From: Callorhinus ursinus
Lineage: Eukaryota > Chordata > Mammalia > Carnivora > Otariidae
Length of the DNA stretch: 64,000 nucleotides
Assembly (NCBI RefSeq): GCF_003265705.1
Contig: NW_020313005.1
Span: 13,578,311-13,642,310, forward strand
Direction of reading: 5' to 3'
This document shows, in pieces, positions 58,110 through 64,000 of the stretch; within the stretch, counting starts at the first letter, position 1, and every line of letters begins with the position of its first letter. The position numbers and the translations under genes are program-made. Under the pieces are notes generated by a model. That model had not been told where the DNA came from. It did no database searches and worked only from the letters and a program-made list of their open reading frames with translations.

Positions 58110-59128
58110 CATCATTTACTGAGGCTCTAAAGAATGCACTAACAGGAGGGGCACCAACATCACTGAGAAGTTGAGAGGAGAGTCTTTTCTGTAGGCCAAG
58201 ACAGATGGTAGGAAAAACTTACAGGACTATGCTCATTGACAGCAATGGGGAGCATAGGCAACAAAACAATTAAGGCCAGGTGGTTAGCACTTAACTTAAG
58301 AAGCCAGATGAATGCAATGACCTTAAAGATCAGTAAGGTTAGAGTGGCAGCCAAGGGGTATGATCTACAGGACATTATGGAGGTGCTATTTAGAATACAG
58401 TATGCTAGGGGAAAAATAAATAGGCAGTCAACTTGTACCATCAGAAGAAATCAAATATGGATGATCAGGGAGACCAACTGCAGTTTATCCAACAAAGAGT
58501 CAGTCATGACCACTGGCCAAATATTTGGACCAAAGCCAGTTTTTGGACCTCATACCCAATGATTGAAGAAGAGCCTGGGTCCAAAGGATAAAGACAAGTA
58601 GTGGAATTAATGATTTCCCAGTCCTTCTCCAAAGAGCAGCAGCTGTGTTCTAGGGTAACTACACACAAGGGAATGGGGAATACACAAATATTTGAGGGCT
58701 TGTTAGACACAAGGTTGGAGCTGATATTAATATCTAGAGACTTGAAGTGTCAAATTCATTCCTTCACTCCAAGAATGGGTGTATATGAGATACAGTCAAT
58801 AAATGGAGTCCTGGCCAAGGTCCAGCTTAAAGTGGGTCCTTTGGAATCCCTGAACCCCCTTGACTGTCATTTTCTTGGTCATTGATGGTATAATTTGAAA
58901 GACATATTTGATAGTTGGTATAACCACTGCATTAAATCAATAATCTCTGAGGTAAGAGCTATTATAGTGGGGAAGGCCAGGAGGAAATCTTTGAAACTCT
59001 TCCATCTCCATCCTGGCCAAGTTAGTGAGTCAAAAATAATATAACATTCCAAAGTAAAGGGGAGAACAGAAATTAATGTCATCCTAAAGGATTAAAATGG
59101 TATAGGAGTGATGTTCCCAATCATACCT
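58110..59128 (+). pseudogene. Degraded endogenous retrovirus gag-pol remnant (protease region)
   Basis: Retroviral protease is an aspartic enzyme that processes Gag-Pol. The frame 58601-58885 shows a retropepsin-like segment: LLDTRLELILI (positions 34-44 of the frame), then INGVLAKVQLKVGP about 30 residues on. The active-site triplet Asp-Thr-Gly is here Asp-Thr-Arg (codons at 58706-58714), so the site is broken. Downstream, in shifted frames with stops, 'gtaagagctattatagtggg' (58950-58969) and later blocks look like the protease-to-RT linker. Upstream, the frame 58236-58562 may be the end of gag. Pol is cut off by an L1 at about 59130; no env or LTR seen. I judge it class I-like from memory of family sequences. 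Moderately sure it is retroviral; class uncertain. Confidence 0.6.
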
Positions 59129-59130
59129 CC

Positions 59131-59731
59131 ATTTATTTTTTTGTATTTGTATTTTTTATTTTTTTATTATGTTAGGGTAATCACCATATATTACATCATT
59201 AGTTTTTGATGTAGTTTTCAATGATTCATTGTTTGCATATACCACCCAGTGCTCCATTCAGTACACACCCTCTTCAATGCCCGTCACCAGGCTAACACAT
59301 CCCCCCAACCACCTCCCCTCTAGAACCCTCATTTGTTTCTCAGAGTCCAATCTCTCTCATGGTTCGTCTCCCCCTCTAATCCCCCCTCATTTTTCCCTTC
59401 ATACTATCTTTTTTTTTTAACATATAATGTATTATTTGTTTCAGAAGTACAGGTCTGTGATTCAACAGTCTTACACAATTCATAGCACTCACCATAGCAC
59501 ATACCCTCCCCAGTGTCTATCACCCAGACACCCCATCCCTCCCACCACCCACCACTCCAGCAACCCTCAGTTTCTTTCCTGAGATTAACACTTCCTCCTA
59601 TCAGTGAGATAATATGATACATGTCTTTCTCTGACTTATTTAGCTCAGCATAATACCCTCCAGATCCATCCATGTTGTTGCAAATGGCAAGATTTCATTC
59701 CTTTTGATGGCTGCATAATATTCCATTGTGC

Positions 59732-59776
<45 letters not shown>

Positions 59777-62324
59777 ACATCTTCTTTATCCATTCATCTG
59801 TCAATGGGCATCTTAGCTCTTTCCATAGTTTGGCTAATGTGGACATGCTGCTATAAACATTGGAGTACACGTACCCCTTTGGATAACTACATTTGTATCT
59901 TTGTGGTAAATACCCAGTAGTGCAATTACTGGGTCGCAGAGTAGCTCTATTTTCAACTTTTTGAGGAACCTCCATATTGTTTTCCAGAGTGGCTGCACCA
60001 GCTTGCATTCCCACCAACAGTGTAGGAGGGTTCCCCTTTCTCCACATCCCCACAAACCTGTCATTTCCTGACTTGTTAATTTTAGTCATTCTGACTGGTA
60101 TGAGGTGGTATCTCATTGAGGTTTTGATTTGGATTTTCTTATTGCCGAGCGATGTTGAGCACTTTTTCATGTGTCTATTGGCCTTTGGGATGTCTTCTTT
60201 GGAAAAATGTCTGTTCATGTCTTCTGCCCATTTCTTGATTGGATCATTTGTTCTTTGGGTGTTGAGTTTAAGAAGATCTTTATTGATTTTGGATACTAGC
60301 CCTTTATCTGATATGTCATTTGCAAATATCTTCTCCCATTCTGTCAGTTGTCTTTTGGTTTTGTGGACTGTTTCTTTTGCTGTGCAAAAACTTTTTATCT
60401 CGATGAAGTCCCAATAGTTCATTTTTGCCCTTGCTTCCCTTGCCTTTGGTGATGTTTCTAGGAAGAAGTTGCTGCGGCTGAGTTCGAAGAGGTTGCTTCC
60501 TGTGTCCACCTTTAGGATTTTGATGGACTCCTGTCTCACATTGAGGTCTTTCAACCATTTTGAGTCTATTTTTGTGTGTGGTGTAAGGAAATGGTCCAGT
60601 TTCATTCTTCTGCATGTGGCTGTCCAATTTTCCCAACACCGTTTGTTGAAGGACTGTCTGTTGTCCAATGGACATTCTTTCCTACTTTGTCAAAGATAAG
60701 TTGACCATAGAGTTGAGGGTCCAGTTCTGGGGTTTCTGTTCTATTCCACTGAGCTATGTGTCTGATTTTCTGCCAGTACCATACTGTCTTGATGATGACA
60801 AATTTGTAATAGAGCTTGAAGACAGGAATTGAGATGCCACGAGCTTAGCTTTTCTTTTCCAGCATTCCTCTGGCTATTCGAGGTCTTTTCTAGTTCCATA
60901 CAAATTTTAGGATTATTTGTTGCATTTCTTTGAAAAAATTGGATGGTATTTTGATAGGGATTGCATTGAATGTGTAGATTGCTCTAGGTAGCATTGGCAT
61001 CTTCACAATATTTGTTCTTCAAATCCATGAGCATGGAACGTTTTTCCATTTCTTTGTCTTCCTCAATTTCTTTCATGAGTATTCTATAGTTTTCTGAGTA
61101 CAGATTCTTTGCCACTTTGGTAAGATTTATTCCTAGGTATCTTATGGTTTTGGGTGCAACTGTAACTCCTTAATTTGTCTCTCTTCTGTCTTGTTGTTGG
61201 TGTATAGGAATGCCACTGATTTCTCTGCATTGATTTTATATCCTGCCACTTTACTGAATCCCTGTATGAGTCCTAGCAGTTTTGGGGTGGAGTCTTTTGG
61301 GTTTTCCACATAAAGTATCATATCATCTGCAAAGAGTGAGAGTTTGACTTCTTCTTTGCTGATTTGGATGCCTTTGATTTGTTTTTGTTGTCTGATTGCC
61401 GTGGCTAGGACTTCTAGTACTGTGTTGAATAGCAGTGATGATAGTGGACATCCCTGCTGCATTCCTAACCTTAGGGAGAAAGCTCTCAGTTTTTTCCCAT
61501 TGAGAATGATATTCGCTGTGGGTTTTTCATAGATGGCTTTTATGATATTGAGGTATGTACCCTCTATCCTTATACTCTGAAGAGTTTTGATCAAGAAGGG
61601 ATGTTGTACTTTGTCAAATGCTTTTTCTGCATCTATTGAGAGGATCATATGATTTTTGTTCTTTCTTTTATGAATGTATTGTATCATATTGATTGATTTG
61701 CGGATGTTGAGCCAACCTTGCAGCCCTGGGATAAATCCCACTTGGTCGTGGTGAATAATCCTTTAAATGGACTGTTGGATCCTATTGGCTAGTATTTTGG
61801 TGAGAATTCTTGCATCCCTGTTCATCAAGGATATTCGTCTGTAATTCTCCTTTTTGGTGGAGTCTTTGCCTGGTTTTGAGATTAAGGTAATTGTGGCTTC
61901 ATAAAACAAGTTTGGAAGTTTCCTTCCATTTTATTTTTTGGAACATTTTCAGAAGAATAGGTATTAATTCTTCTTTAAATATTTGATAGAATTCACCTGG
62001 GAAGCCATCTGGCCCTGGGTTTTTGTTTGTTGGGAGATTTTTGATAACTGCGTCAATTTCCTTAGTGATTATAGGTCTATTCAGGTTTTCTATTTCTTCC
62101 TGGTTCCGTTTTGGTAGTTGATACATCTCTAGGAATGCACCCATTTCTTCCAGGTTATCTAATTTGCTGGCCTATAGTTGCTCATAATATGTTCTTATAA
62201 TTGTTTGTATTTCTTTGGTGTTGGTTGTGATTTCTCCTCTTTCATTTGTTATTTTATTTATTTGAGTCATTTCTCTTTTCTTCTTGATAATTCTGGCCAG
62301 GGGTTCGTCAATCTCATTATTTTT
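59131..62324 (-). mobile_element. L1, reverse, 5'-truncated in ORF2
   Basis: 3'UTR (59131-59630), then ORF2 with two long open frames: 59640-60668 (342 codons, C-terminal region, [20 protein letters not shown]) and 61142-61741 (199 codons, palm with [14 protein letters not shown] intact). Between them it is broken by frameshifts near 60690-61140. A (TA)n run at 59737-59772 expanded in ORF2 yet keeps the frame as alternating Tyr-Ile. Truncated at 62324 by the next L1. Confidence 0.9.
59737..59772. repeat. (TA)n microsatellite in L1 ORF2
   Basis: About 18 TA units at a site where the copies at 513-551 and 23017-23105 also carry expanded repeats. Confidence 0.9.
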
Positions 62325-64000
62325 TTTAAATTTTATTATGTTATGTTAGTCACCATACAATACATCATTAGTTTTGATGTGGTAATCCACGATCCATTGT
62401 TTTCATCTAACACCCAGTGCTCCTTGCAGTATGTGCCCTCTTTAATACCAATCACTGGGCTAACAAATCTCCCCTTTCCCCTCCCCTCTAAAACCCTGTT
62501 TGTTTCTCAGAGTCCATAGTCTCTCCTGGTTCATCTGTCCCTCCGATTTACACCCCCTTCATTTTTCCCTTCCTTCTCCTAATGTCCTCCATGCTATTCC
62601 TTATGTTCCACAAATAAGTGAAACCATATGATAATTGACTTTCTCTGCTTGACTTATTTCACTTAGCATAATCTCCTCCAGTCCCATTCATGTTGATGTA
62701 AAAGTTGGGTATTCATCCTTTCTGCTGCCTAATATTCCATTGTATATATGGACCACAACTTCTTTATCCATTCATCTGTTGAAGGACATCTCGGCTCTTT
62801 CCACAGTTTGGCTATTGTGGACATTGCTGCTATGAATATTGGGGTGCATATAGCCCTTCTTTTCTCCACATCTGTGTCTTTGGGGTAAATACCCAGTAGT
62901 GCAATTGCTGGGTCATAAGGTAGCTCTATTTTTAATTTTTTGAGGAACCTCCACACTGTTTTCCAAAGTGGCTGTACCAGCTTGCATTCCCACCTACAGT
63001 TTAAGAGGGTTCCCCTTTCTCCACAACCTCTCCAATATTTGTTGTTTCTTTCCCTGTCCATTTTTGCCATTTTCAGTGGTGTAAGGTCTTATCTCAATGT
63101 GGTTTTGATTTGAATTTCCCCAATGGCTAATGATGATAAATATTTTTTCATGTGTCTATTAGCCAATTGTATGTCTTCTTAAGAGAAGTGTCTTTTCATA
63201 TCTTCTGCCCACTTTTTGACTTGATTATTTGTGTTTTGGGTGTTGAGTTTGAGAAGTTCTTTATAGATCTTGGATACCAGCCCTTTATCTGTAGTGTCAT
63301 TTGCAAATATCTTCTCTCATTCTGTGGGTTGCCTCTTTGTTTTGTTGACTGTTTCCTTTGCTGTGCAGAAGCTTTTTTCTTGATGAAGTCCCAAAAGTTC
63401 ATTTTTACTTTTGTTTTACTAGCTTGGAGATATATCTTGAAAGACATTGCTGTGGGCCATGTCAGAGGGGTTATTGCATATGTTCTCTTCTAGGATTTTG
63501 ATGGATTCTTGTCTCACATTGAAGTCTTTCATCCACTTTGAGTTTATCTTTGTGAGTGGTGTTAGAGAATGGTCAAGTTTCATTCTTCTGCATGTGGCTG
63601 TCCAATTTTCCCAGCACAATTTATTGAAGAGACTTTCTTTTTCCATTGCATGTTTTTTCCTGCTTTGTCAAAGATTATTTGACCATAGAACTGAGGGTCC
63701 AAATCTGGGTTCTCTATTATGTTCCATTGGTGTATATGTCTGTTTTTGTGCCAGTGCCATGCTGTCTTGGTGATCACAGCTTTGTAATATAGCTTGAAAT
63801 CGGCAGTGTGGTGCCTCCAGCTTTGTTTTCCTTTTTCAACATTTCCTTGGCGATTTTCGGGGTCTTTTCTGATTCCATGCAAATTTTAAGATTGCTTTTT
63901 CCAGCACTTTGAAAAATGTCATTGGAATTTTGATCGGGATGGCATTGAAGGTATAGATTGCTCTGGGTAGCATAGACATTTTAACAATGTTTATTCTTCC
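62325..64000 (-). mobile_element. Second L1, reverse, runs off the window
   Basis: New 3' end ('attttattatgttatgttag', 'caccatacaatacatcatta'), 3'UTR, and ORF2 C-terminal frames at 62729-63070 ([19 protein letters not shown]) and upstream. Inserted directly in the ORF2 of the preceding L1, same orientation. The 5' end lies beyond 64000. Confidence 0.9.

Noticed and set aside
1..64000. Search for CRISPR-like, operon-like or other novel gene systems
   Set aside because: The window is vertebrate nuclear DNA with spliced exons, SINEs and LINEs; regularly spaced repeats here are microsatellites or transposons.

Overview
The window is nuclear DNA of a carnivoran mammal. It holds one recognisable protein-coding gene, the 5' end of the progesterone receptor gene (PGR) on the minus strand. 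Exon 1 (start codon to donor) is at 13180-14807 and exon 2 (first zinc finger of the DNA-binding domain) is at 11791-11942. Positions 1-11790 are the 5' part of intron 2, 11943-13179 is intron 1, and everything above about 15400 is promoter and upstream intergenic DNA. Exon 3 and later exons lie beyond position 1.

Lineage: the tRNA-derived SINEs (2477, 3390, 8521, 9546, 26548, 33053, 34350, 34829) are carnivore CAN-SINEs. They share a body reading roughly 'gcctgggtggctcag ... gcttctccctct' and an AAATAAATAAA-rich tail. Their form fits non-dog caniforms (bear, seal, mustelid group) better than the dog SINEC_Cf or the cat type. The young L1s share the 3' end 'gtgattaacataa...', which I associate with the same lineage. 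This is recognition from memory, not a search.

Layout. 1-6545: intron 2 filled with L1 pieces and SINEs. 6546-11790: mostly unique intron with L2, MIR, old L1 and two SINEs. 11791-15600: PGR exon 2, intron 1, exon 1, leader and CpG island. 15600-18200: unique sequence with old L1 and MIR. 18200-25340: one old minus-strand L1 riddled with younger insertions and inverted segments. 25689-32947: a nearly full-length minus-strand L1 with an (AAAG)n tail. 34121-51692: an old plus-strand L1 that appears split by a nest of about 14 kb, made of a minus L1 head-to-head with a nearly full-length plus L1, itself carrying a third L1 in its 5'UTR. 51910-59130: the least repetitive part, with L2, MIR and a degraded endogenous-retrovirus protease/pol fragment. 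59131-64000: two stacked minus-strand L1s, the second running off the end.

Function: PGR is the only gene whose product can be described. The sequence keeps both translation starts (PR-B at Met1, PR-A at Met163), both LxxLL motifs of the PR-B-specific segment, the sumoylation motif and a complete first zinc finger with the progesterone/glucocorticoid-type P-box. No L1 copy here has both ORFs open. I found no tRNA, rRNA, CRISPR or operon-like system. The most unusual structures are an inverted duplication in an L1 5'UTR (41315-41903), the nested head-to-head L1s, and the retroviral fossil.
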